NCBI RefSeq assembly: GCF_008831285.2
Contig: NC_045141.1
Coordinates: 20,270,848-20,334,847 of the forward strand
DNA: 64,000 nucleotides
Reading direction: 5' to 3'
From: Nymphaea colorata
Taxonomy: Eukaryota; Streptophyta; Magnoliopsida; Nymphaeales; Nymphaeaceae
Made by a program: the position numbers and the translations under genes. The notes below the pieces were generated by a model. The model was given only the letters and a program-made list of their open reading frames with translations, did not search any database and was not told where the DNA came from. The stretch's first letter is position 1, and the number at the start of each line of letters is the position of its first letter. Of the stretch, positions 37,401-49,751 are shown one piece after another.

Positions 37401-40400
37401 ATATCTGAATTCTGAAAATATGGTGTCAAATTTTGCAGGATGATCATGGGGAATTTTCATCAGTTAATATGGACACTGCAGTTGCAATCAGAACTCTTGA
37501 AGCTACTTATAAAACTTCAAATGATGCTGCTGCGGTCGAAACTATGATCCTTAAGTTGACAGAGAAGGTTTGATAGTCATTTTGTCACATTTAGCTAATA
37601 GTTTTCTTGATGGCTTATCCATCATTTGTCATCAATTTATAATGCAAGAGCTTTATTTGTTGCTTCTGTTCAAGATGCCAAGTCCTTATTTGATTAGGAT
37701 TATAGTTGCCAAATAGGGCAAGTATAGTTGACTAAATTACCTATTTGGTTGTGGAAAATCACTTAGTGTCTTGGGTACCCTGGGCGGAATAGTCTTAAGA
37801 GCAGTGTTTCTGTCCTGTGGATGATAAAGGCATCTGTTTTTATCGTACACTCTTAAGAAACTATCCTTTAAGATGTCTTGAGAAATTCGTAACTGTACAA
37901 GCACATATTTCTATTGACTAGCAACTTTTTTGGATCTACAATTAGTGAGTAACATGCTTGTTCATTCTTACATGTGGATTGCATGAGTTCTTGATTTCTG
38001 GTCCAATGGTTTTTAACTTGTAAGCAATAAATTTGGTGATTTATGAATCCTTGAACTTTGATGCCATTTGATACAATTTTAGAGTTCTGATTTTCTTATG
38101 AAATAGGATGATATAATGCATCATGCTACATCTATTTTATTCTTTGTTGGCAATAGTTGCACATATTTGTTTTGACATAGAAAGGGGAAAATTGAGAATT
38201 GCACGAGGGGCTGATCGTCTAGCCTCATTTGGTTCATAACTTGGTGACCAGTTTTTGCTTCACTTTGTAACTGTGGTTGATCTACCTATTAAGATACTTG
38301 CATATGGACTTTCTTGTAGTAGTTGTCGACAATTTTGACATGTAAATACTGCAGAATAAGTGATGTGCAGATGTTCTTGAAAGCATGCTTTGAAAGTGTT
38401 ACTGGCTTTCCTTCATTTTGTCCGTCAATTATGGATCTTGAATGTGTCTCGCTGTTGTGCAGAAATAGGCTTTTCTGGTTACAGTGACTTTCATATTCAT
38501 GAGTTTCATTTTGTGGAGGAATAAACTGATATGTTGCACATGGGGTTGTAATTGTCTGCCTTCAATTGGAAATATTTTGAGTTTGTAAATTTGTTTGACA
38601 AATCTTGTCAGAATAATCCGTTTTGGCATGGTTCTCTTTAAGATTTATTCAGGCCTCAAATTGATAAAGATTCTGACAAATCATGGTTCAGGAGGGTCCA
38701 CCACTGAAAAGTAATGGCCAAGCAAGTTCTTTCACACAGATTGCTGTTCTTACCTGGAGGTCATTGTTAGTCATGTCCCGAGAATGGAACTACTTTTGGC
38801 TTCGATTACTTCTTTGCTTATTACTCATGATTTGTATTGGTACAATATTTTCGAGACTTGGGCATTCTCTTTCATCAATTTCGGTGAGTACTATTTTATG
38901 TTTTGTATAAATAAAGCTTATAATGTCATTTGATAACTTTATCTATTGTTCAATGCCTTTGTTCTGTATGTTTTGTTGGGTTCTCTTTGTTTTTCAAGAG
39001 AAATTCAAAATCAATATTATGAGCTGTATGTTTCATCTACCACTTTTTCATTCATTTTGAAAAAAATATTTGCTTTTTCATCAGGTAGTTCCATGTAGAT
39101 GTTTCGAGTTCCGTGCTTTCTATCTCTTCCATAAGTAGCCACAATATTTTAGAAATTAATGCAGTCTTTTCTCCATTGTTAGGACAACTTGTAGCCCTTG
39201 AAACCCTGTACTACTTGAGAAGTTCTAGAAGACCTATTTGTTGCGGACATTTCATCATGTAGCTGACGATTTATCTGACAAGGCTTTTGAAGTCAAATGA
39301 CATGCTTGGTTTTATTTTCTAGAAGTTGTTCCATCACCAATTTGATTCTGGGGTCCCATGAAAACTACTTTTACTTTTAGCCTACTTGTATATTCTCTTG
39401 CAGAAAGGCTTCTTAGGGCTAGGAAGGTTCCTTTTACATTAGACTATGACATAGAAAACATATATTGGGAAAAAAGTGACTGCCTTAATATATAATTGTT
39501 TAAATTTAAATAAAATTTTCTTTTACATTTGTTTTTCCAAAAAAAAATGTAACCTTACATTTCAAAAGTCTATGCTTATTTTATTTATTTATGATATTTC
39601 TTGTAACTTTTTCTGCTGGGATTTTCCTGCCATTTATAGCAATTTTTTTTATTTTTATTTTATGGATATTTTGTCTTACCAATATATAGAGAAAGCTTGT
39701 ATTTGCTACTGCTATTCCAGTTTATTTTATTTGGAGACTTTATATTTATGGATTTTTTATTGTGTTATGGTTGGGAACTGCCAAGGAACTTTCCAGTCCA
39801 TGCCTTTAAACCTTCAGCCTAGGCAGCTTGCCAATCAATCCAAATGTAATTTCTGAATGGACCTGGGATCACCACGGGCCTGTTCTAGTCTGGTCTGGGA
39901 GGTTTGAGGGCCAAAAAGGCCCGAGTGCAACCCTCTTTGGAGAAGGCACAGCTAATGGGCAGAAATGGGGGGATTGACCTATCAAGTACTTTGGGCTAGG
40001 AAGGTTCCATATTTAGAAGTTATTATGTAATCTATGTATTAATCTGATGATTTTATTCTGAAAATAATTCCAATTGTTTTTCTGTTTGCAGGTTAGAGTT
40101 GCTGCAGTGTTTGTTTTTGTGTCCTTTACATCACTTGTGAGCATTGCTGGAGTACCAGCACAAATAAATGAAATTAAGGTATAATTATAACCAATTTCTT
40201 CTTCAGGCATAAAAGCTCCATCCACTAGAACTTTTTGTTCTTTTTTGTGAGGGAGGTATTGGATCTTTCTTTCCAATGAGTATTTCTCTGTTTCATAGGA
40301 GAAGCTGCCTTTTCAATTGATCTTCCTTTGCTAATTGGAAGCAACAAACTTTCAATGAAGGTAGGAAGAATTAACATATGTGGATGAACAAAATAACACA

Positions 40401-41715
40401 AACAACCCAAAGTGTACCTAAGTGTAAGAACCTTGTAACAACCCGATGATCCTGGATGGTAGATGAATATAAAAGCTGTACCATAAAATCCTTTGCGAGA
40501 TGCTTCCATTGAGGTCAGTTTGTGACATAATTTGATTGGATTACCATCCAGCTAGAAAGTTAGTTAACCGTTGGAATCTGGCAAAGTGTAGAGAATTTAG
40601 TTGCAAAAACAGGTGCGTGAAAACATTTTTGAGGAGAAAAAATTCGCTTTTTTGAACACTAGTAGGTTGCGAGCTTGCTGGAAATTATCGTTTGGTTATG
40701 CAGATACTGGTGGTAGAAAATTGGTTTCTATTTATGTGGAACTTGTTGATCTGGCATGACTAGATTTTGCACCTATGTAGAGAGATCATTTTATCTATTT
40801 CATTTGTGGAGAACAAAATGGTGCCGGCTCATTTCATTATCATCTTATATGTATTGAATAATTCTTGAACAAAATCAAAATTTTTGTCATGCAGATCCAC
40901 ATCTATGAGCAATCTTGTGAGCATTCGGCAACAGGCGCTTTTGTTATTGCAAACCTGCTCTCCAGCATTCCCTTCTTGTTCTTGATTTCAGTCTCCTCAA
41001 GTTTGATATTCTATTTCCTCGTCGGAATGCGGAATGAATTTGGGTTGTTCATGTACTTTGTTTTGAACTTCTTCATGGCTCTCCTAGTTAATGAAGGTCT
41101 CATGATGGTTATTGCATATATTTGGCTGGAGCCACTCAAGGCCATCCTAAGTCTGTTATGTGCACAAGTAAGTTCTCCCACATGTTTAGCTTTTTGCGTA
41201 ATTTATGCTCTAATAATACTAATATGACAACCCATGTCCTCGTAGGTGGTCATGATGCTTGTTGCAGGCTATTTCCGACTCAGAAGTGAATTACATGAAC
41301 CAGTATGGAAGTATCCATTGTCTTACGTGGCATTCCACACATATTCCGTCCAAGTAAATAAACTTGCCTTTGCTATGTTTTATGATGATGCAAGAATGTT
41401 CTGCTGCTATTTGTGTATATATACTGTATTTTTCAATTTTATCTCTTTGTGCTGCAGGGACTTCTAGAAAATGAATATAGTGGTACGTCTTTTGCTGTAG
41501 GGCAGGTAAGGACTATTCCTAGTGTACAGGCACTTCGTGGCTCATATCCCATATCTTCTTCTCTAAATGCAAAATGGGAGAACTTGCTCTTCTTATTTCT
41601 AATGGCAGTTGCTTATCGTATCATCTTGTTCATTTTACTTCGCCTGCGTGTGCGGGGGAGGATAGTTGCTTGTAAATTTCATATGCCTCACAGTATAATA
41701 AAAAAAGCAAGGTGA
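34493..41715 (+). CDS. ABCG3: ABC transporter G family member 3-like half transporter (WBC3)
   Basis: Membrane half transporter with an ATPase domain first and a transmembrane domain second; substrate unknown. Exons: 34493-34952, 35081-35160, 36418-36704, 36829-37000, 37205-37318, 37439-37567, 38692-38883, 40092-40178, 40895-41167, 41246-41353, 41458-41715, all GT-AG with closing phases, 719 aa (Arabidopsis ABCG3 ~730). The N-terminal tail (1-95) is Ser/Pro-rich and includes the ABCG3 hallmarks FIYVRKPASFRQPISFEDSP and SPSLSKMNSGS. Walker A is GPAKSGKST (139-147) and Walker B is VLFIDEP (264-270). The signature is LAKGE (244-248) rather than LSGGE, the D-loop region reads LYHLDS, and Tyr301 replaces the H-loop His (MYQSS). 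Six or so hydrophobic segments fill residues ~440-705. Intron 2 carries a tandem triplication that copies the exon 2 donor. Confidence 0.96.
35155..35725. repeat. Tandem triplication (~186 bp) copying the exon 2 end and 5' splice site of the ABCG3-like gene
   Basis: Units start with ACATACGTAAGTA at 35155, 35342 and 35528 (periods 187 and 186). In the first copy ACATAC is the last six bases of exon 2 and GTAAGT is the real donor. The other two repeat the same exon end and donor inside intron 2. All units share 'ctttccagtagtc(c/g)agtgga', 'ttgaccacatggaaattacc' and 'acgggtaa(c/t)catgacagat'. Copies 1 and 2 each lack a different segment that copy 3 keeps, so copy 3 seems the most complete. Confidence 0.92.
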
Positions 41716-41720
41716 ATAAA
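41690..41720 (+). terminator. Overlapping poly(A) signals at the ABCG3-like stop codon
   Basis: An AATAAA overlaps the TGA stop (41715-41720) and a second AATAAA-like string lies just inside the last coding codons (about 41697). Plant signals are loose, so use is uncertain. Confidence 0.3.
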
Positions 41721-42689
41721 TGTGTGTTTTTTGCTAATATTTCCACTGCTTTCTCGTTTCTGTTTGTACTTAACCACATTGTGTAATTGGCGTTCCATCT
41801 CCTGGTATCTGGTTTCCGGCTTTTTCTTTCTGCATAAATCGTGCAAAATTTCATGCTGGGAATGTGAGCATCTTGTACTCTCCGATAACGAAGGATAAGC
41901 AAGGGAATTGAAGATTCCATATCCGTGTCATATTAATATCTTTTGACAAGATTCCAAGCATGGCGCTCTCCCTTAGTACGCAGGAAAGACGTTTTAGGTT
42001 GGAGAGAGAGAATTATTATACTGGGTCTTTAATCCATAGTCATCATATGTTAGAAAACATCACTGGAGTTGACATATTAATTATGTCCGTGTTTGTAGCA
42101 CCCCAAACTTCAAATTCTGGAATCAAGCTGGAGCATGTGCCCGTTGAGTCAGTTTTTTTTGGTCGTCTGCAGCTATTGTGAATGTATATGCCTGGGAGTG
42201 GGAGATCAGAAACCTTTCAGGTGCGTTAACTCCCTCCTAGTTTCTTTAGGTAACTCGTGACTTCAAAAGTGCTGTGTGTGTGTGTGGGGGAGAAAACCTA
42301 GAGAGCAGAAGCCGTGAGCGGCTACATGGCTTGAATTGCATGCCTTCCTTTAGAGCCACATGCCAAGAAAGAAGTGTGGTTGAGAAGTACAAACCAAAGA
42401 ACGCTGAGAACATATTCCCCGTTCTCACGCTAATTCCTTGTCATGGAAATCAGGGGGATCAACTATAGCTGTTTATTTCACCGCTTGCAATCATGGCAAC
42501 TCTTCCTACAAGTTTGGGAAAAAGGCCTTTTGAATTGTGTTGCAAGGTTTCAAAACATTTCAGAAGGTGCTCTGTAAGTGGTACGTTCATTCTTAGGCTT
42601 TTCCTTTGATTGCGCACTTGTCTATGCTTTCATGGGAATCTTGTACCGTTTTACGTTTTCAATCCATTTTTTTTCTTTTCCTTAACTAT
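41716..42689. other. ABCG3-like 3' flank
   Basis: Probably 3' UTR for the first few hundred bases. A short GT run lies near 42270-42285. No gene is supported up to the hAT element. Confidence 0.55.
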
Positions 42690-42697
42690 GTCAAAAT

Positions 42698-43412
42698 TAG
42701 GCCTGGGTGTCGGGCCGTCGTGGCGCTGGGCCGGCCTGGTTGGGCCCGGGCTTGGGCCCGATTACCCGGCCCGATAACCAAACCGGGCCAGGCCCGGGCG
42801 GGAAGGGCGGCCCGGCCCGGCCTGGCCCGACTCCCGCCCTCGGGCGGTCGGGCGGCCTCTGCCCTCCGCTCGCTCCCCCGACCCCTCCCTCTCTCTTCCC
42901 GTCTCCCTCTCTGCTCCCTTCCGTCTCCCTCTCCCTTCAGTCTCCTGCTCCCTCTCCCTCTCTTCGACCTCTCCCTTTTCCCTCTCCCTCTCCGCCTGGC
43001 CCGCTCGCTCCCCTCCCTCTCTGCTCCCCCTCCCTCTCCCTCTCTGAGTCCCTCCCCTCTCCCTTCCCGTCTCTCTCTCCCTCTCTGCTCCCTCTCCCTT
43101 TTCCCTCTTCCTCTCCGCCTCCGTCCCCCGCTCCGCTCCCACACCGCCTCCGTCCCCCGCGGACCGCAGCTCGCTCCTCTCCCTCTCCGCCTCCGTCCCC
43201 CGCAGCCCCCGCTCTGTCTCCCTCTCCGCTCGGCTCCCCCTTCCCGTGTCTCTCTCTTTGCGGCGGGCTGGGCCGGGCCTAACTTTTGGTGGCCGGGCCC
43301 GGTACCCGGGCCCGGTACCCGGCAAGATTATCGGGTCGGGTCGGGATTTAGGCCCGATGGGCCGACCCGGGCCGGGTCTTAGTGGGCCGGTCCGGCCTGA
43401 TGCCCACCCCTA
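42698..43412. mobile_element. GC-rich non-autonomous hAT element (715 bp) with perfect 8-bp target duplication
   Basis: The flanks GTCAAAAT (42690-42697) and GTCAAAAT (43413-43420) are identical, as made by hAT transposition. The left end TAGGCCTGGGTGTCGGGCCG and the reverse complement of the right end, TAGGGGTGGGCATCAGGCCG, match at 15 of 20 bases and fit the hAT TAGGGNTG consensus. Subterminal zones are packed with GGCCCGGGC-type palindromes. The core (about 42890-43250) is a pyrimidine run of CTCCCTCTC motifs. Open frames of up to 258 codons on both strands are composition artefacts; no transposase is encoded. Confidence 0.88.
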
Positions 43413-43420
43413 GTCAAAAT

Positions 43421-45579
43421 AGGTGCTCGATGTTCACCAAATGGAAGATAGATAGAAACCGTTGCGCTCATACAAATGTGTGATCGTCCTTCTTGTAGAA
43501 TCGATTTTGCATTAGGTGAAAAAATAAAAAAAATAGTAATTCTCTGAAAAATAGTAAAATGGATGCCTTTAATATGATTAGTCGTATAAGGAGGAAGGAG
43601 GATTTAGATAATGCTAGAAGACATATTTAAAACTTAAGAATGATTAAGGCATAATTAGACGAAGACTATAAAACCTTATGTTATAATCATGTTGAGGACT
43701 GGGATGTAAAAAATTGACATAGAGTTGATTTCTAGTCGGTTTAGTTAGTTGTGGTGAAGAAGTTCGGACCACCCATTATTAATAAGTTTCGGATTTGCTA
43801 CGTGGTAATTATTTCATAAGTGAATCCGTATATGATTGAGATTTGGTGAGGATCAAACATGAATACATGTAAATGACAGATCTTATGCTAATCGGATCTG
43901 GATTTGATTTAAAAAATGAAGTCCCAATTCAATTTGATTACATAATCCGCTTTGTTGGATCGCTGTTCATATTCCTTCTCATCACCTGCGATGATTGTGA
44001 TCATTTACAACTTTCGGGTGAGCAAGAGAGTTATCTCAGGTTAGAGCTGAAGTCGCTTTCCTTCTCCTTGTCCGTAGGGTTCAAGGCTGCGATGGTACTG
44101 GGTAGTGAGATCGTTGTGTGGTTCAACTTACATGTCCTCCTTACATATAAAGAGGACATACCGGTTTCGAACCAGAAACGTGCCTTCAACATGCTCCTAG
44201 CCCGCTGTTTGCATGGTTCTAAGATAGAACAAAGATGGAGTGACAACGACTTTGGGAATATACATGGTGCCTTGCTACACCAATCACTTAATTTACTACA
44301 TAAAACGATCAAATATAGAGCAAAATTTTCATAAGAAATGCCAATAAGCTTTTCGATTTCCCGATAAATTATCATAGTAATAGCTTTGAAGAATAAAATC
44401 GATAAAAACTTATACCTTTTTATAAATTCCCACACATTGAAAAGATTAACAGTTAATTATGTTCAAAATTATGTAAAATTTATACAGAGAATCTGTTGTT
44501 CCATATGGCAAAATGGACGTTTTCTTATCGTATGAAGCAATGAGTTCCTATCGCATATCGACCTGAACATGGTAATGACGCGTTTAATGCCATTATATGA
44601 TGCATATGAACTGATCTAAGAAAAAAGAAAATTTCAGCAATAGATCAAAGGCTGTCACAAACTTCCGTTAGAAATAATTTTACGCCTGACGCTTTTTAGA
44701 ACTATTAATTAACTCGATTAATGACATAGTTACGAAGACGGCGGGATGGGCTATGCCCCTTCCATTACAGTGAAAAGACGAAGAATAAGCTGTACGATTA
44801 ATGTCTTATAGTTAGTTAGTCCATATAATTATATATATTAGATTCCTCGTGCCAAGAGTGATCCCCTCTAAGGCTGCCGGATGCATTTCATCAGTGGCCT
44901 TTAATCACGTGCGTGCCTTGTACATACATCATGACTTGTGCTGTTTTTTTTATATATATATATATATATATAGACAATGACCGTTGAGGATCTAACAAGG
45001 TAGTCAATTTGAAGCAAATAGATGATTAAGAGAAAAACAAGAAGAAAAAAATAATTAATATTAAATAATAAAAATGTTTATCACATTTTTTTCATTTTTT
45101 TTCTCTTAATTGTCCATCATCATAGATTGATTGGTCCTAATCAGTTAAGGGGCTCTCTAAAACAACAGTCACAGTTAAGCGGCTCTCTGAAACAATAGTC
45201 AGCATTCAAGAGGTGAAATCCTTTAGCTGTCCGTATTTCCATCTAACGACGGCTTGCTTCGTTTTACATCACATCATGTCACGAGCAAAGCCCTCAAGAT
45301 GAGCTTTGAGGGTGCGTTCTGTGCAGAGACTTTATAATTGGCTTTGCAAGTGCATGCTTTGTGCAAAGCCGAGCTTTTGTAAGTTCCCTAACTCGTCCTT
45401 GAAATTGCGAGTGCCTTGAAAGTCGGCGAACAATGGTTCTTCTTTGTAGAACCTTCCCCTAATGTGAAGCTTTAACTGACTCCGTAACCTTTGGGTAGCT
45501 TAGTAGAATGAAGGCGTAGCACTGATGCTCCCTTATCTATTAGCCCTTGAAAACCTGCTTCTACTAATAGGGCTTTTGT
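43421..45579. other. Gene-free AT-rich spacer
   Basis: Contains one unbroken plus-strand frame of 153 codons (43873-44334) without recognised similarity, and a (TA)n tract at 44949-44972. Nothing else can be supported. Confidence 0.55.
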
Positions 45580-45748
45580 AGTGGAGTTAAAGGGTGGACA
45601 ATGGATCAGGTACTTGATGGGTAAGTGGGTACCCTACTTATGATGGGTCAGGTTTGGGCTGGTTATTTGACACTTGGGTCGGTGCGATAAAAAAACCTCA
45701 TTAGATATTGGAGGCCTGCTCAACCCAATATATACATTTGAAACTCAC

Positions 45749-45820
<72 letters not shown>

Positions 45821-46258
45821 GACGCCAAGTTATTGGCATAAGGTACACTTCATTGGAAAAGATCGGATGCTCACTGTACCTAAAAAAAAAGAACAAGAAA
45901 AAAAAGGGGCATTGCCCAATGCCCTGAGCTGTCTAGGGAGGGGGGAGGCCTTCGCCTCCCCTCCAAGGCACCGGCGATGCTTCGCTAGGCATTGCAGGCA
46001 TGGTGGTGGGGTGGCGATGGCCCCGGCCTCCCCAAATAACATTTGCCCTTGGGGCAAATTGTTTTTTTGAAAGGGAGAGGGCTGCGCCACCCCCGATGCC
46101 GCCAGGGACGGCATAGCCTTCCCCATTGCAACTTTTTTTTTTTTTTGCAGCGGGAAGGTGCTATTGCTTCCCATGGTGGCTCTGTGACACTGGCTGGAGC
46201 CTTGGTGAAGCTGCCAGGGAAGGCGACAAGCACCTTCCCTTACTGTCATAGGAGACTT

Positions 46259-46263
<5 letters not shown>

Positions 46264-46316
<53 letters not shown>
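46264..46316. repeat. (TA)n microsatellite, ~53 bp
   Basis: Uninterrupted TA run inside the outer hAT element. Confidence 0.97.
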
Positions 46317-46319
<3 letters not shown>

Positions 46320-47260
46320 TGGTGACTCCCTTAAAAATTCTTGTGTGTGTTTTCAGTGGCTTCTTGAAAAAATTGTAAGACACTGTTGATGGTTTATGAA
46401 TTATTAGAATATGAAATATAAGGTTTCAAAGATGGGTGGACATCGAACCGAGTACTCAACATCTATAAAGTTGATGATTGGGTCTAACCCAATAAAAGCA
46501 GGATGAACTTAGGCCGCCAAGTAGGGGTGCACAACGAGTCGAGCTACTCGAGCTCGACTTGTTTAAGCTTGACTCGTAAGCGAGTTCGAGCTGCATCATT
46601 AGTTAAACGAGTCGAGCTCTAGTTCGCGAGTCGACTCGTTTAACTAAATGAGTCGAGCTCGAGTTCACTCAACTGGACTCGTTAAAGCTCGACTCAGCTC
46701 GAATGTATTAAAATACTAGTTTTTTAAAAACCAGTTCAAAATCATCTCAGGCGAGAAACACTTTTTTGTTTTAGGGTTTCCTTTTCTCCGACTCTCCCTC
46801 TTGCTCTCTCCTTCTCTTCTCCCGTTCTTCATCTGTGACTAAAACTTTTCCTCCATTGTGAGATTGCAACCCTAACGACCTAACTTTTACTCGTCCGCGG
46901 GCCACTTCATCCTTCATCCTTCAAGCCTTCAAGGCCAGTCGGCTGCTCTGCTCTGCTTTTAGCCCAAGGTTTCTGCTTGTGCTCTCCACTTCAGCCTTTT
47001 GTGGAATTCAACATATTTTATGTTTGAAACAGTTCTTGCATATAAAGATGTTTTTGCAATATATAGCATCAGACTTGGTATGGTTGCTTGGACTTAAGGA
47101 TTGAAAAAAAATAGCAGTGATATGTGATTTTCTTCAAGTTTTATATGATGTGTCTACCTTATTTTTTGGGTCATCTTATGCAACAACAAACTTGTACTTT
47201 CTTGAAATTTAGAGTGTTCAAGAAATATTGCAGGAAAAGGTTGAAAATGAAGGTGAATTT

Positions 47261-48046
47261 ATGAAGGCAATGACAGTGAAAATGAAGGAGGAATTTGATA
47301 AATATTGAAAATCCTATAACTTTTTAATGATTATTGCATCTATATTAGATCCACGCGTGAAACTCACATTATTAGAATTTGTCTTTCAAGAATTTACCAG
47401 TCAAGAGAAGAAAGAGAAGTACAAATGCAAATGACAAAACAATCTTTACAAGATGTTTATGAAACTTACATTTAAAGAAATGAAGTGGATGCCAATATTT
47501 CTACCACATCAACTAATTCCTCTAGTATTCAAGGTCAAGCGAGTCGAGACACACCACGTGGTGGAAGACAACTATTTTTTAAGTTCTTAGGTAAAGCTGA
47601 GAATGTTGCTTTTCAGGTCACCAAATCCGAGATAGACACATATTTGGAGGACAGATTGATTAAGCATGATGATAATGGTGATGATGATTCTTTCAATATT
47701 TTGCAATGGTAGGATAAAAAATCTAAGTATCAAATTCTTTCACAAATGGCACGTGATCTGTTGTCAATTCCAATAACTTTTGTTGCTTCAGAAAAAACTT
47801 TTAGTACAAAAGGTCGAATTGTTAATGATAGTCATAGTTCATTGATGTAAAAAACAGTTGAAGCTTTGGTTTGTTTGGGTACTTGGGTAAAGAATGATGG
47901 TGATCCAATGCATGAAGTGTTAACAAAAGTAAGTATGTTTTAAAGAAATTGTATTCATTAAATATTTTGTAAACCATTTGTTAATTGATTATATGTATTT
48001 CTTTTAGGTTGAAAATGAATCAAGTGAATATATATCATTAGAATGA
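47261..48046 (+). pseudogene. hAT transposase C-terminal remnant (RNase H-like and dimerisation regions)
   Basis: Broken frame recognisable as an Ac/RICESLEEPER-type transposase. KMKEEFDKY is followed by a stop where relatives have Trp, then SYNFLMIIASILDPRVKLT (the conserved LDPR segment). Further on come SEIDTYLED, FNILQW with a stop just after it, and the dimerisation motif MARDLLSIPITFVASEKTFS with GRIVNDSHSS. A GTAAGT...TTTTAG intron (about 47930-48007) precedes the last residues VENESSEYISLE. At least four in-frame stops or shifts are present, and the zinc finger and N-terminal half are absent. The element cannot move itself. Confidence 0.85.
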
Positions 48047-48970
48047 TTCAAGTTGCCTCTTGGTAATGCTTGTTTTTTCTCTTTCTTTTGTTTTCTTATT
48101 TTTCTTGATCTAATGTGATTCTAGTGTTTGTTTCCGTTGCCTCTTGCAGTTTTCAGCTTTGATGTCCAATGTTCACGACTCATGATTATGTGGAGAGCTT
48201 TTATATGAAGTGAGTAAGTGAATTCGAGTTAGTGATATAGTTTCTTAACTTTCCTTCACCTCTTAACAAATGTTCTTGTTATATCTTTTGCTTCTTGGTG
48301 TTTTTGGTTCCATTATGACCATTGTGCACTTAAAAAGTTATTTTTTAAAATTGACAATAATGTGACATAGCAGTCCAACCACATTCAGTAGTAGTTGATG
48401 GATTTCCACATCAAGCTTGCCGTGGCTGTATCAACTAATTAGGATTTCAGCTTCTAGTAGCTATTCATTGTTGTATTGTACTTTTCCTAAATGTTCAAAT
48501 TTCCTATAGAAATGATCCCAAAACTTGATTATATGACTATATTGAAAGTTTTATTTGATGCCCACTATAGCTTGTCGTGCTTTTCCAAATTCTAGTTGTG
48601 AGAAGCACAACATGCTGGTTTGCTTCTTTTCTAAACATGGTCTCTTGCAACTGAAGCAAAGGAGCTTGGTTTCTCCTGCACCTTCCTGATTTCAATGATA
48701 AGATCGACTACTGTTAGCAATCAGCTCACAATGGAGAAAGTTCTGAAGGACAAGAAGAAAGTTCTAACTTCTGAGGGGCCAATCTGGGATCTTGCATTCT
48801 TTCTTGTTAGGATTTTAGTCTTATAGACATCCTCCAGCTAAAGAATAAACTTCTGAAAGTTAAGGCGGCATGATGTATTGGGACCTGCATTTTACCATGC
48901 CTTTGGGACACACATTCTGTTGATTAAATGCTTTATTTATGTGGCCTCTTATAATTTATACTATTGCTAA

Positions 48971-49110
48971 TATTACGTGTTGGGAGGCTGGAATGTGAAT
49001 TGTCATGTGCAAAATCATAATATTATGTGTTGGGAGGCTGGAATGTGAATTGTCATGTGCAAAAACATAATATTACATGTTGGGAGGCTGGAATGTGAAT
49101 TGTCATGCAT
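48971..49110. repeat. Three tandem 50-bp units inside the inner hAT element
   Basis: Units start at 48971, 49021 and 49071 with TATTA(C/T)(G/A)TGTTGGGAGG and contain GGAATGTGAATTGTCATG. Near-identical, hence young relative to the host element. Confidence 0.93.
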
Positions 49111-49751
49111 GTGATTGAGACTGAGGTTCTTCTTCTTTGCCTATTTATGTACGTGCATTGCTGGGTTATACAGACTCATCTGGGACAATTCTTATTCGAA
49201 GTTCTTCAAGAAGGTACCATGTCAGTTCATTAGCTATACATGCCTTCTTAAAGATGGCATTCTTATTCATGATATTCTAATTTTCTAAATGCCCATGATC
49301 TGTGTTCTTTGTTCCATATTTTTTTTAAGATGGTGCAATATAAAGTCGATGCTATACCACATAATTCTCAGTTCCTAGCTGCCGAGGTTTATCACTGATT
49401 ATTTGTAATAGCAGCTACATTTTACAGCACTTCTGACATTTCTGAAATTATGTGAGCATACCAAATTGTTATTACATTGGCATATTGCTAATTCTCAATT
49501 CTATTCCTAATTTTACGTTCATAAGAGTAAGGGTAATCTACATTTATTGACATAAATTACGTTAAATGAGTTAACGAGTTAAGTTACGCCTAAACGACCT
49601 AAACGAGTTAAATGAGTCAAATGAAACTTAACGCTAAACAAGTAAACACCTAAACTAAATGAGTTAAACGAGCTCGAGCTCGACTATGCATAGTCAAGTC
49701 GAGCTCGAGCTCGAGCTCGACTATGCATAGTCAAGTCGAGCTCGAGCTGGA

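Noticed and set aside
42606-43382. Long open frames on both strands (258, 191, 187 and 152 codons)
   Set aside because: They are products of GC-rich palindromes and CT runs in a hAT MITE; residues are almost only Pro, Ser, Leu, Arg, Gly or Glu, with overlapping frames on both strands.
45708-46378. Overlapping frames of 82-144 codons on both strands
   Set aside because: Inside the outer hAT element; they translate microsatellites and GC-rich repeats.
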